The position numbers were made by a program, and so were the translations under genes. Of a stretch of 64,000 bases of DNA, positions 34,468 through 43,640 are shown piece after piece. Numbering within the stretch: the stretch's first letter is position 1; every line of letters begins with the position of its first letter. The notes under the pieces were generated by a model. It saw nothing but the letters and a program-made list of their open reading frames with translations, searched no databases and was not told the DNA's origin. The stretch comes from Bacteroidia bacterium (GTDB lineage: Bacteria; Bacteroidota; Bacteroidia; Bacteroidales; CAJPTX01), in contig CAJPTC010000009.1 in assembly GCA_905373475.1 (NCBI GenBank), forward strand, positions 12,693 through 76,692, given 5' to 3'.

Positions 34468-36714
34468 ATGAAAAAACGGTTCATTCTCTTTATAGCTCTT
34501 CTGTTTACACTCCCTTCCATTGCGCAGTATCGCGTGCATTTTACAAACAATGGGGTAGGGGTGTCTTCGCTTGGTTTTCAACTCACGGCATGCGACAAAA
34601 CGCGCGGTTATACAACAGATACCGAGGGGCGCGCCACGCTCGAGGTGCCACAAGGGTGTACAACGCTTCGTATACAATTCCAAGATATTACCTACGGTAA
34701 TTTTGACTCCGTTCTTCGTGCTACCGTTCCGTCGCAAGAATTCCTCATCCAACTAACGGAGAAACAAACTTCGATTGACGAAGTGCGCGTGGCTGGCTAC
34801 GTCTCCAACATCAAAGAGACGGCTCGAGGTCGCGAATACAAAATAAACACGGAAAAGTTTGCAACGGATACTCCTATCCCCAAAGCTTTACAGCGTTTGC
34901 CCGATTTTGTGCGATCGGGCGAGGGGGTTGTAATAGCGGGTAAAACGGGTACACCTACCTACTACCTTGACGATAAGGAAGTTTCCGAAACCGTAATTCG
35001 AGCATTAAATATCCAGAGCGTGGAGCGCGTTGAGGTGCGCGAAATGTCTGCTGACCCGAGTAAGGATGGTGGCGAGATTCGGATTTACCGAAAGAAGACC
35101 GACGATATGTTTCTGAATGGGCGCATCTTGCTCAATGGACGTTATGAGCTCAATCAAGACGATAGGATTGGCTACACCATCGCCCCGTTACTGAGTTTTC
35201 AGTCGCCGCGCTTTGAAGCGAATGCTACGGGACGCTATCTTCGTTCAGAAAATAATCTCCGCATAGACCAACGTTTTCTACGCACTGGAGTTGCTGATAG
35301 TATTAGTGAGATCTTAGATAAACAAAGCAGCACGGATTGTGATGCAACGCTACGTTTGTCGTATCTTTTTTCAAAATCCTTTTCGGCGCAATTCCTAGGA
35401 AATCTGATAACCTATAGCAGTGTGCAACGCAGGAATTCGCTCCGCGATAAAGACTATTACAGTAATCGGTATTCTGATGAGTTCAGAAGTGGTACAGCAA
35501 CGATTGTTTTGCGCTATGTTCATAGCAAAAGCTCAAGTTTTTACCTAAAAAGTTCTTACAACAATGTGCATTCGGCTTCGCGCCTTCTAGAGTATGGTAG
35601 CGACTATCAGCTTAAACAAAACGACTACACTGCAGCAGGAGAATTAAGTGGCGAGCATAACGATCTGTTTACATTGTGGCAACTTACCCATAGTGTAGAC
35701 TATGCGTATCGCTACATTCTCCGTGGTGGTACTACAGAAGGTACTATCTCGCCCAAGAGTCATACCCAACGTCTTTTCATCCAAGATTATCTGGAATTTC
35801 CCTTTCCCCTCACACTAATGGTGGGGTGTGCTGCGGACTATGATGTTTACGATTATGGCATCCAGCAGCTTTCGTTGTGGAATGTGCTTCCTACAGCCTC
35901 GTTAGGCTACGGTGCTACTTGGGGGCGCATAACGCTCTCCTATTCGCAGCGCGTACGGAAGCCGAATATAGGCTATCTTGACCCGCGAGTGCGATATAGC
36001 GATCATCATACAGGTACGATAGGCAATCAGGCGCTATTACCCGCTACGTACCATTCCTATTCGTTGCGTTATTCTAAGCGCTTTGCGGGGCACGCTTTTT
36101 CGTTCCGCATGGAGTACCTTGACGTACATGATTACGTTTCATCGGTTTACGAGAATGATAATTTTGTGAGTAAATATTACAACGTTGGTACAATGCAGCG
36201 CCTAGCGCCGCGTATCTCCTACCAAGGGGATTATTTTGATGGTAAACTCTTTATCAATGCTTACGGCGGTGTAAATTACACGGAGTATGCATTTTATAGT
36301 ACGTACCAAGCGCTGTCACGCGGTAAGGCACAAAAAGGGTGGAATACGGTGGCAAATATTAGTATAGAGTATTCCCCTAATCGTCATTTTACTGCCGAAA
36401 CGTGGTTGGGGCACTGGGGGCGCGGCTATCAATTATATTCTTACCGTGATCCAGTAGCCGATTTAGGTGTCTCGTTTTCGTATTCTTTCCTAAAAGATGA
36501 AGCTATGAGGATCGCGCTGAGTGCCGATGGCTTGCTCAATTTAGGCATTAAAGAGGTTTATCGCCGCGAACTAAACTCATTTGTAGAGAACCGCGAGACG
36601 CTAAGTTATCCCACTCTCATTCTAGGCATAGAATATGAGTTTGGACGCCGATTTAGGTCGCGCAACCTTGGTCGTGAATTGGAAATTGATGACCAACTAG
36701 AACGTATACGATAG
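34468..36714 (+). CDS. outer-membrane beta-barrel protein, TonB-receptor-like
   Basis: This 748-residue exported protein has a signal peptide (1-19, ending SIAQ), then a beta-sandwich like the carboxypeptidase regulatory domain (about 22-95; RGYTTDTEGRATLEVP), then a plug-like region (TPTYYLDDKEV, SVERVEVREMSADPSKDGGEIRIY) and a long beta-barrel (about 215-735). The layout fits the outer-membrane beta-barrel family of TonB-receptor-like proteins in Bacteroidota. No SusD partner is present. A MauE-like gene follows after 5 bases, then a propeller-like protein. The cargo is unknown; the neighbouring small secreted protein is a possible one, which is inference. Confidence 0.85.
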   Translation: MKKRFILFIALLFTLPSIAQYRVHFTNNGVGVSSLGFQLTACDKTRGYTTDTEGRATLEVPQGCTTLRIQFQDITYGNFDSVLRATVPSQEFLIQLTEKQTSIDEVRVAGYVSNIKETARGREYKINTEKFATDTPIPKALQRLPDFVRSGEGVVIAGKTGTPTYYLDDKEVSETVIRALNIQSVERVEVREMSADPSKDGGEIRIYRKKTDDMFLNGRILLNGRYELNQDDRIGYTIAPLLSFQSPRFEANATGRYLRSENNLRIDQRFLRTGVADSISEILDKQSSTDCDATLRLSYLFSKSFSAQFLGNLITYSSVQRRNSLRDKDYYSNRYSDEFRSGTATIVLRYVHSKSSSFYLKSSYNNVHSASRLLEYGSDYQLKQNDYTAAGELSGEHNDLFTLWQLTHSVDYAYRYILRGGTTEGTISPKSHTQRLFIQDYLEFPFPLTLMVGCAADYDVYDYGIQQLSLWNVLPTASLGYGATWGRITLSYSQRVRKPNIGYLDPRVRYSDHHTGTIGNQALLPATYHSYSLRYSKRFAGHAFSFRMEYLDVHDYVSSVYENDNFVSKYYNVGTMQRLAPRISYQGDYFDGKLFINAYGGVNYTEYAFYSTYQALSRGKAQKGWNTVANISIEYSPNRHFTAETWLGHWGRGYQLYSYRDPVADLGVSFSYSFLKDEAMRIALSADGLLNLGIKEVYRRELNSFVENRETLSYPTLILGIEYEFGRRFRSRNLGRELEIDDQLERIR

Positions 36715-36719
36715 CGCAG

Positions 36720-37163
36720 ATGGTATGGCACAAGGGTACGGTTTACAGAGCGGTAAGCGAATGTGGGGTCTTGCTCATCATTGGCTTTTTTGCCTATACG
36801 CTTGTAAATAAGTTGCTACAGTTTGATGCTTTCAAACTCAACCTAGCGCGCACTGGGATTTTTGAAGCTCGGATGGTAGATCTTGTAGCTTACTTTGCCG
36901 TTGCCATGGAAGCAGCCAGTATTCTTTTGCTCGTCTTTTTCAGAAAATGGGGGCTTCGTTTTGCGTTGCTCATGATGATTGCTTTTACTCTCTACATCCT
37001 TTACCTAGCCACCACTGGGCACTATGAGGTATGCGGGTGTGGCGGAGTGCTGAATGGTCTTAAATTCCAGTGGCACTTACTCATAAATTTGGTACTCATT
37101 TTTATACTTCTTCTGTATGTCTTATATCACCGAACCTATCGCTCTTCCCACAAAAAGAAATAA
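36720..37163 (+). CDS. MauE/DoxX-like redox-associated membrane protein
   Basis: This 147-residue inner-membrane protein has four membrane segments (about 14-34, 55-75, 80-100, 116-136) and the Cys motif VCGCGG between segments 3 and 4. The end is Lys/Ser-rich. MauE-type proteins are linked to electron delivery for disulphide or cofactor maturation in the periplasm. It is tightly spaced after the barrel gene and 16 bases before the propeller-like gene, so the three form an operon. Confidence 0.82.
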   Translation: MVWHKGTVYRAVSECGVLLIIGFFAYTLVNKLLQFDAFKLNLARTGIFEARMVDLVAYFAVAMEAASILLLVFFRKWGLRFALLMMIAFTLYILYLATTGHYEVCGCGGVLNGLKFQWHLLINLVLIFILLLYVLYHRTYRSSHKKK

Positions 37164-37179
37164 CCAACACGTATTAACA

Positions 37180-38211
37180 ATGATGAAATTTCGTGTAAAG
37201 GAGGTTGTTCCTTTTGTCGTAATTCTGCTTGCAGCGTTTGCGATATTGTGGGTCTATTTCTATTTCACCGATCAGCGCAATGAGGCACTTGCTTACCCTA
37301 TTGAGCGCGTATTCAAACAAAGTAAATTCCGAATAGGCGACGAGATCTTGAAGGAGTATTTTGCCACATCTCACCCTGCCATATATGCGTTAGACAATGC
37401 GTTGTACATCAATCGTGGACATGAGAAGGGACAGGCGCATTGGACTGAGATTGATGCCCAAGGTCGTGTTTCCGACTACGGGCTAGACTATTTGGAAGGG
37501 GCGTCGTTACGGTCGCGCCAGGGGGATCGTTTTTTCTTCTTTGCGAATAATGGTTACATCGAGACGGGCTTTCATAGGTTTGGAGTACGCACTTTTTACC
37601 TTGTTGATAGCCTCATAGATCTCGTATGTCTGAGTCGTAATGAAAAACTCCTACTGGAGCAAGTGGGTAAAGAGCAGGAGTGTCATTTGCGCTTTTCGTA
37701 TCGCCACGACGAAGAGGGTGTTAGTGTACCAGTTCGAGATCTGCCGCACGATTCGTATGCCACCTACTTAGAGCGTGTAATGGCTTACGATGGTGCTTTC
37801 TTTGCCTACGGAGGCTATATCACCTACTCAAGTTTTCATACGCCGTATGTGTGGGTATTTTCGGCTGATGGGAAGTATATACAAACTGTTACGACGCGCG
37901 ATAGCGTGCCAATGCCTACGCTTATGCACTATAAGAATGCAACACTCTATGAACGCGGCAAGACGTTCAATACGAATGCGGCTAGCTTTGTAAAAGACGG
38001 GAAGCTATTTGTCTTTTCGCAGCGCGTAGAGATGTTAGACAACGAATTTGTGCTAGACGCTTACAATCTTAAAACGGGGCAATACGTGGAGAGCTATCGT
38101 TTCCCTGCACGTGGTGCAGGCAATAACCTAGATATCTATTCCTTACTACTTTACAACGACACGTTATACCTCGAGAGTGAGGTGGGCGTATTTGCGTTGT
38201 TGGAGGAATAA
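37180..38211 (+). CDS. membrane-anchored propeller-like protein of unknown function
   Basis: This 343-residue protein has one N-terminal membrane anchor (about 11-29) and a periplasmic domain rich in repeated beta strands with aromatic patterns such as AIYALDNALYIN, RFFFFANNGYI, VWVFSADGKYIQTV and GKLFVFSQRVEMLDN. This suggests a beta-propeller of about six blades. I do not recognise a named family with certainty. The frame runs further upstream, overlapping the MauE-like gene, but the ATG at 37180 starts right before the anchor and leaves a 16-base gap. Last gene of the barrel operon. Confidence 0.72.
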   Translation: MMKFRVKEVVPFVVILLAAFAILWVYFYFTDQRNEALAYPIERVFKQSKFRIGDEILKEYFATSHPAIYALDNALYINRGHEKGQAHWTEIDAQGRVSDYGLDYLEGASLRSRQGDRFFFFANNGYIETGFHRFGVRTFYLVDSLIDLVCLSRNEKLLLEQVGKEQECHLRFSYRHDEEGVSVPVRDLPHDSYATYLERVMAYDGAFFAYGGYITYSSFHTPYVWVFSADGKYIQTVTTRDSVPMPTLMHYKNATLYERGKTFNTNAASFVKDGKLFVFSQRVEMLDNEFVLDAYNLKTGQYVESYRFPARGAGNNLDIYSLLLYNDTLYLESEVGVFALLEE

Positions 38212-38266
38212 TCCCTAGTGTATGAGTTAGAATTGCGCTTTGCCCGTTACGGCGTGCAGGACGGTT

Positions 38267-38890
38267 TTATAGCCGCACCAGTTTAGACGTTTGGGCGATG
38301 CTCTGCGAGATGCGTTGCATATTCGTTATCGTCCCTACGGCAATCTGTTCGCGTATCTTATAGAAATCGACACACGTTCCGCAGATAAGTAACTCTACAC
38401 CACTTGCTTCGAGCGCTTTGAGTGTATCCAGTGCCCCAGATTCTTTCGTGCAGAACTTTACACCCGCATTGAGGAAAAGAATCTCTTTCGGGCGCGGACT
38501 CCATTCGGCAAGTGTGCTCAGAAAACCTTTCATAAGTATTGCCCCCAATGTATCGTCTCCTACTCCCAGAACATTGGTGGCGCAAAGAAGCGTGGGCTGT
38601 TGCGCCGTTACGCCCGTTGTAGGGCACGCCATCTCTTCAATTGCAGGGAGTGTAGAGGCGGCTTCCTCTTTTACCTCGGGGTTGGTAAAACGCCCTACAA
38701 AAAGTCCATTGTGCATTTCAAAGGCGATTGTCACGCCAAAATCAGCAAGCATCTGTGTTACGTTGCCCCGTGCAGTCTCATTATCTACGCTGATTTCAAT
38801 CTCCGTTCCTACCGCGTTTTCACGCATTGCTTTGCGTGTTGCAATGAGCGGTTGTGGACACGGTAACCCTTTACAATCTACCTTTACCAT
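38267..38890 (-). CDS. yedF: sulfurtransferase-like protein YedF
   Basis: This 207-residue two-domain protein has an N-terminal TusA-like domain (about 1-70) with the CPxP motif in CKGLPCPQP, and a C-terminal DsrE-like domain (about 95-205). The family is associated with selenium or sulphur metabolism. It overlaps the pyrD end by 7 bases and is the last gene of the DUF4199/GT2/pyrD/yedF operon. No selD gene is in view, so a selenium link is inferred only. Confidence 0.88.
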   Translation of the reverse strand: MVKVDCKGLPCPQPLIATRKAMRENAVGTEIEISVDNETARGNVTQMLADFGVTIAFEMHNGLFVGRFTNPEVKEEAASTLPAIEEMACPTTGVTAQQPTLLCATNVLGVGDDTLGAILMKGFLSTLAEWSPRPKEILFLNAGVKFCTKESGALDTLKALEASGVELLICGTCVDFYKIREQIAVGTITNMQRISQSIAQTSKLVRL

Positions 38891-39939
38891 TGGGGAATCT
38901 CGTCTTCGTGTTGTTTCAAATACTTGTTAATCTTCCGTGCGAGTACGGGACCTTCGTATATTACGCCCGTATAAACCTCTACTAGCGATGCGCCTGCTTG
39001 CAACATGGCAAGTGCGTCCTGCCCGCTAAATATGCCGCCTACGCCTATAATGGGTACACCCTTTCCCGCTGCTGAGCGCACACAATGCACTGCACGTAAA
39101 GCCCGATTGTGTAGGGGGCGACCGCTTAAACCTCCAGCACCAATGGCAGCAAGTTGTTCATCCGTTGTTTGCAAACCCTCGCGATGCGTTGTAGTATTAC
39201 TTACTACAAAACCATCTATTCCTTTTTCCAAGGCTACCTTTACCGTATAGGTCAGTTCCTCTTCTGTGGGGTCTGCTCCCAACTTGAGCAGTATGGGTTT
39301 GTAAGTTGATTGCTTTTGCCGTGCCTCTACAAGTGCCTCTACGATAGGGGCTAAGGTGTCTTCGCGCTGTAGTGCACGCAAATCTTTCACATTGGGGCAA
39401 CTTACGTTTACCACGAAAAAATCTACGTAAGGGTAGAGTTGTTGTAATCCGAAGGTGTAGTCTGCTACAGCTGCCTCGTTAGGGGTTGCTGTATTTTTTC
39501 CGAGGTTTCCTGCAATAGGGATGTTCCGTTTTTTACGCCGTTTGATGCGCGCTGTCACCACATCAAGCCCTTCACTATTGAAACCCATACGGTTGATGAG
39601 TGCTTCGTCTTTTATGAGGCGGAAAATCCGTTTCTTAGGGTTACCTGGCTGGGGGAGTGGTGTTACCGTGCCGACCTCCATGAAGCTGTACCCCATAGTC
39701 TCTAAACGGTCAGCGAGTTCGCCGCCTTTATCGAAACCTGCGGCAAAACCCACTATCCCTTGGAAGTGTAAGCCCATTAAGTCGCGCTCTACTTCTTTTT
39801 TCCGCCTTCCGTAGGTGCTGTGCAAGAGTGCGCGTGTCATAGGACAACGCAGCAGGCGCGATGCCCACCACATCATGGTATGGTGCACGGTCTCGCCGTC
39901 TATACGAAAAGCAAGGGGGCGCAACAATTGCTTATACAT
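38884..39939 (-). CDS. pyrD: dihydroorotate dehydrogenase (quinone), class 2
   Basis: This 351-residue FMN enzyme oxidises dihydroorotate to orotate in pyrimidine synthesis and passes electrons to quinone. It shows an N-terminal amphipathic extension (about 1-40) typical of membrane-associated class 2, the FMN segment FAAGFDKGGE, EVGTVTPLPQPGNP, NVSCPN with the catalytic Ser, VSNTTTHREG, and GVGGIFSG. The frame extends to a TTG at 39954; ATG at 39939 is preferred. It overlaps the GT2 gene by 8 bases. Confidence 0.94.
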   Translation of the reverse strand: MYKQLLRPLAFRIDGETVHHTMMWWASRLLRCPMTRALLHSTYGRRKKEVERDLMGLHFQGIVGFAAGFDKGGELADRLETMGYSFMEVGTVTPLPQPGNPKKRIFRLIKDEALINRMGFNSEGLDVVTARIKRRKKRNIPIAGNLGKNTATPNEAAVADYTFGLQQLYPYVDFFVVNVSCPNVKDLRALQREDTLAPIVEALVEARQKQSTYKPILLKLGADPTEEELTYTVKVALEKGIDGFVVSNTTTHREGLQTTDEQLAAIGAGGLSGRPLHNRALRAVHCVRSAAGKGVPIIGVGGIFSGQDALAMLQAGASLVEVYTGVIYEGPVLARKINKYLKQHEDEIPQW

Positions 39940-40930
39940 GGGCAGAGCGGTCAATAGTCTCGGCTACGTCGTAACGATTGGTTTTGGGAGTAGCGCGTAC
40001 AATGAGTTCGCCAATGAACCCCGCAAGAAAGAGCTGTGCACCCAGCAGTACCATAACGAGCGCGATATAAAAAAGCGGCTGTAGTACGATTTGCCGATAG
40101 GGGAGATGGTGTGCAATGGCGAGTATTTTGTTAACAATGAGGATGATAACAATTATCCCTCCTGCTAAAAAGGTTAGTGAGCCGAGTATGCCAAAAAGAT
40201 GCATAGGGCGTTTCCCAAAGCGAGAGATGAAGGAGAGGGTAAGAAGATCCAGAGCGCCATTGACGAAACGGGAGTAACCAAATTTGGTTGTCCCGTATTT
40301 CCGTTCGTAGTGGGTTACTACCTTTTCCCCGATGTGCCGAAACCCAGCGTTGTAGGCTAGTGCGGGGATGTAGCGATGCATGTCGCCGTACAGTTCCACG
40401 CTCTTTACTACAGCGAGTCGGTAGGCTTTCAGACCACAATTGAAGTCGTGTAACTTTACGTGTGTTACTGCGCGGGCAGTTGCGTTGAAAAATTTGCTCG
40501 GAATGTTCTTAGAGAGCACAGGGTCGTGCCTTTTCTTTTTCCATCCCGATACGAGGTCATAGCCCTGTACTGTGATCATCTGGTAGAGTTCGGGGAGTTC
40601 GTCGGGCGAATCCTGCAAATCTGCATCCATAGTGAAAACCACCTTGCCGCGTACTTGCCGAAATCCTACTGTTAGCGCCGCAGACTTCCCATAGTTGCGC
40701 TGAAAACGAAAGCCGCGAACACGAAGGTGGGCTGGCGTAAGGGTACGGATGATGCTCCACGAGGCATCGGAACTGCCGTCGTCAATGAGCAGGAGCTCGG
40801 CATCCCAATGTTGCGAGGCCACTACACGGTCGATCCAAGCAACAAGTTCGGGGAGTGATTCGGCTTCGTTGTATAGTGGCACGATAATGCTCACATCGGG
40901 TTGTGCCGAAGCAGTGTACTCTTCAGACAT
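39932..40930 (-). CDS. family 2 glycosyltransferase with C-terminal membrane anchor
   Basis: This 332-residue enzyme has a GT2 domain (about 10-230): IIVPLYNEAESLPEL, metal-binding MDADLQDSPDEL, and a later FNCGLKAYR segment. Two C-terminal membrane segments follow (about 245-270 and 283-310). The layout resembles undecaprenyl- or dolichol-phosphate sugar transferases such as ArnC or GtrB, so it likely charges a lipid carrier with a sugar. DUF4199 precedes it by 29 bases. Confidence 0.9.
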   Translation of the reverse strand: MSEEYTASAQPDVSIIVPLYNEAESLPELVAWIDRVVASQHWDAELLLIDDGSSDASWSIIRTLTPAHLRVRGFRFQRNYGKSAALTVGFRQVRGKVVFTMDADLQDSPDELPELYQMITVQGYDLVSGWKKKRHDPVLSKNIPSKFFNATARAVTHVKLHDFNCGLKAYRLAVVKSVELYGDMHRYIPALAYNAGFRHIGEKVVTHYERKYGTTKFGYSRFVNGALDLLTLSFISRFGKRPMHLFGILGSLTFLAGGIIVIILIVNKILAIAHHLPYRQIVLQPLFYIALVMVLLGAQLFLAGFIGELIVRATPKTNRYDVAETIDRSAHV

Positions 40931-40959
40931 GTAAAAATGTTAGGAAGATGGTGACTTTA

Positions 40960-41496
40960 TTATTTTTTCCGTGCCATAGCTGCGGCTACTAGCGATGCGA
41001 TGAGCCCAGAGAACCACGTTCCCACAAGCGTTGAGCTGATTAGCCAACCTGGCGTCATGAATAATCTTGCGAATTTCATACCTCTCTCCATTGCGTCCTC
41101 ATTGAGCCCCATCTCCTTGTATTGTTCGATAGCGGCTTGCTCGAGAAGTTGGATGTAGTTGGGTTTAAGAACGAAGATGATAAGGGTGAAAAAAGCTGTG
41201 AGGATGATAGACGCAAACAGACTTTGGTACATGCCAAATCTTACGGCGAGTCCGTAGGAGAACGGGAGGTTGGGTGTCGTATCGCCGTATGTCTTCATGC
41301 CGAAGTAGAAGAGTATAATCATGACGGCAAAATTGAGCATCCCTATGGCAAAGTCTATTCCACCGCCACTAGACTTGAGGATGAAGTTTTGCAAAACAGC
41401 TATAAAGCAGAGACCAAGCCCTGCGTAAAGCCCCCACAGCCCTGCTAGGCTCGTCATTGCGGGGCGTTTGGCGTTATCGAGTTGACTGTATTCCAT
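40960..41496 (-). CDS. DUF4199 membrane protein
   Basis: This is a 178-residue protein with four membrane segments (about 20-40, 48-68, 85-110, 150-172), of the DUF4199 type common in Bacteroidota. Function unknown. It is the first gene of the operon with GT2, pyrD and yedF and often neighbours a GT2 gene. A -7 box lies 27 bases before the ATG. Confidence 0.85.
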   Translation of the reverse strand: MEYSQLDNAKRPAMTSLAGLWGLYAGLGLCFIAVLQNFILKSSGGGIDFAIGMLNFAVMIILFYFGMKTYGDTTPNLPFSYGLAVRFGMYQSLFASIILTAFFTLIIFVLKPNYIQLLEQAAIEQYKEMGLNEDAMERGMKFARLFMTPGWLISSTLVGTWFSGLIASLVAAAMARKK

Positions 41497-41528
41497 GATA
41501 AAAAGAGGTTATGGTAATTCCGATAGTA

Positions 41529-41536
41529 CAAAGTTA
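41529..41536 (-). promoter_or_regulatory. -7 box of the DUF4199 operon
   Basis: On the minus strand TAACTTTG matches TAnnTTTG; start predicted near 41524. Confidence 0.5.
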
Positions 41537-41640
41537 CACAACTGGGATGAAAATGTTTTGGACTTTTCCCTGTTACGTTTCAGATTATTTCCGGCTCTGT
41601 ATACAGTATTATCGTTTCGTACTGTTGTGCATATACAATT

Positions 41641-41681
41641 TAGCCCAAGGTGTTACGTACATAGCACGTTACCCTGGGCTA
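41641..41681. repeat. long imperfect hairpin between aspS and DUF4199
   Basis: TAGCCCAAGGT and ACCCTGGGCTA pair (one mismatch) around a 19-base centre that can pair again (ACGT with ACGT). On the minus strand no T run follows, so it is not a standard terminator for aspS, though it may still serve as one. Confidence 0.5.
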
Positions 41682-41739
41682 TTGCTCCCTCCTTTTTGCG
41701 CACCCTAATGACTTAGCAAAATGGGATACGTTCCTTGTC

Positions 41740-43485
41740 CTATTGCTTTATCGCGAGGTGCAATTCGTCTAGTTGCGCCTGATCGAGAGTAGAGGGGCTC
41801 GCAATCATTACATCGCGCCCTGCATTGTTCTTTGGGAAAGCGATGTAGTCGCGAATAGAATCGGCACCGCCGAATAGTGAGCACAAACGGTCGAAACCGA
41901 AGGCAATACCTCCGTGCGGCGGTGCGCCAAAACGGAAGGCGTCTAGTAGAAAACCAAATTGAGCCTGTGCACTCTCCTTCGTAAAGCCGAGCGCATGGAA
42001 CATGCGTTCTTGAATATTGCGATCGAAGATACGAATTGAACCGCCGCCGACTTCAGTTCCGTTGATAACCATGTCGTAGGCATTAGCGCGCATAGCACCT
42101 GGGTTAGATTCAAAGAGGTCTATGTCTGCAGGGTGCGGAGAGGTAAAGGGATGGTGCATAGCGTAGAAGCGTTGCGTTTCTTCATCCCACTCAAAGAGTG
42201 GAAAATCTACTACCCACAGGGGCTTAAAGACCTTCGGATTCAGCAAGTTTTCATTGCGTGCCACTTCGAGGCGGAGCGCGCCTAGCGCCACTTGTGTTTG
42301 TACCTTCTTGCCCGCCATGAAAAGCATGAGATCGCCTTTGGTGGCTTCGAGTTTTCCCGATAGCTGCAGTAGGAGCTCGGGCGTAAGGAATTTGTCTGCC
42401 GAAGATTTAATTGTGCCATCTTCTGCCATACGAGCATAGATAAGCCCTGTTGCACCAATCTGAGGCCGTTTTACGTACTCGGTCAGTGCATCTAGTTGTT
42501 TGCGTGTATATTTTGCACCATCTTTTACACAGATCCCCCCAACATAGTCGGCGGCGTCAAAGACCGAGAAACCTGTAGCGCGCACCGACTCGGTTATCTC
42601 ACAGATCTCCATGCCTACGCGCAAATCGGGCTTATCGCTCCCGTATTTGGCCATGGCTTCGCTGTAGGGCATTCGTAGGAACTGTGCACTAAATTCGACG
42701 CCTAGAACCTCCTTGAAAAGGTGTCGCATGAAGCCTTCAAACTCTTGCAAGATGTCTTCGCGTTCTACGAACGACATTTCGCAGTCTATTTGCGTAAACT
42801 CAGGCTGCCGATCGGCACGTAGATCTTCGTCGCGGAAACAGCGAACGATTTGATAGTAGCGTTCCATACCAGCCACCATCAGAAGCTGTTTGAAGGTCTG
42901 CGGGCTCTGTGGCAATGCATAGAACTCGCCCGCATGCATGCGCGACGGAACGACAAAATCGCGTGCTCCCTCGGGGGTAGATTTGATAAGGAACGGTGTC
43001 TCGATTTCTACAAAGTCGCGTTGGTTGAGGTAACTACGCACCGCTTGTGCCATCTGGTGGCGAAGTAGTAGCGCATCGCGTACGGGAGCACGGCGAATAT
43101 CGAGGTAGCGATACTTCATGCGGAGTTCGTCGCCTCCGTCGGTTGCCGTCTCGATGGTAAAGGGAGGCACTTCGCTCTGATTAAGGACTTGTAGCTTCTC
43201 TAGCTCAATTTCTATGTCGCCAGTAGACAGAGCAGGGTTCTTGCTAGAGCGTTCGCGCACAATACCTGTGGCACTTACTACCCATTCGCGCCCCAATGCC
43301 TCGATTTGCGAGCGTAGTGTAGCCTCTGCATCGGAAACTACAAGCTGCACAATGCCCCACCTGTCGCGCAAATCTACGAAAAGGAGTCCCCCCATTTTAC
43401 GCACGCGCTGCACCCAACCGCAAACGGTTGTAGGCTGACCTACGTGTGCTATGCGCAACTCTCCACACCGATGTGTTCTATACAT
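41740..43485 (-). CDS. aspS: aspartate-tRNA ligase
   Basis: This 581-residue class II synthetase charges tRNA-Asp. It has the N-terminal OB domain (VCGWVQRVRKMGGLLFVDLRDR), class II motif 2 FRDEDLRADRQPEFTQID (residues around 218), the bacterial GAD insert, and motif 3 GIAFGFDRL. The frame starts 9 codons earlier, but the ATG at 43485 matches the family and the upstream ATG would sit at the predicted transcription start. Monocistronic. Confidence 0.97.
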   Translation of the reverse strand: MYRTHRCGELRIAHVGQPTTVCGWVQRVRKMGGLLFVDLRDRWGIVQLVVSDAEATLRSQIEALGREWVVSATGIVRERSSKNPALSTGDIEIELEKLQVLNQSEVPPFTIETATDGGDELRMKYRYLDIRRAPVRDALLLRHQMAQAVRSYLNQRDFVEIETPFLIKSTPEGARDFVVPSRMHAGEFYALPQSPQTFKQLLMVAGMERYYQIVRCFRDEDLRADRQPEFTQIDCEMSFVEREDILQEFEGFMRHLFKEVLGVEFSAQFLRMPYSEAMAKYGSDKPDLRVGMEICEITESVRATGFSVFDAADYVGGICVKDGAKYTRKQLDALTEYVKRPQIGATGLIYARMAEDGTIKSSADKFLTPELLLQLSGKLEATKGDLMLFMAGKKVQTQVALGALRLEVARNENLLNPKVFKPLWVVDFPLFEWDEETQRFYAMHHPFTSPHPADIDLFESNPGAMRANAYDMVINGTEVGGGSIRIFDRNIQERMFHALGFTKESAQAQFGFLLDAFRFGAPPHGGIAFGFDRLCSLFGGADSIRDYIAFPKNNAGRDVMIASPSTLDQAQLDELHLAIKQ

Positions 43486-43516
43486 TGACGTATATTTTTC
43501 CAAAAAGTACAACGCA

Positions 43517-43524
43517 CAAAGTTA
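43517..43524 (-). promoter_or_regulatory. -7 box of aspS
   Basis: On the minus strand TAACTTTG matches TAnnTTTG; start predicted near 43512, 27 bases before the ATG. Confidence 0.5.
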
Positions 43525-43575
43525 GCACTTTCACTATCTCCCGTAGATGCGTATTGCGATTTGCTTTGTGGATAT

Positions 43576-43616
43576 AAAAAAAGCCCCCTCGGGAGACTTT
43601 TTCGCTTCCAAGGGGG
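43576..43616 (-). terminator. terminator of folD
   Basis: On the minus strand CCCCCTTGG pairs with CCGAGGGGG (9 bp, one G-U) around a loop and is followed by a T7 run. Confidence 0.85.
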
Positions 43617-43640
43617 TGATATTTATGCTAATAGGTGTGC

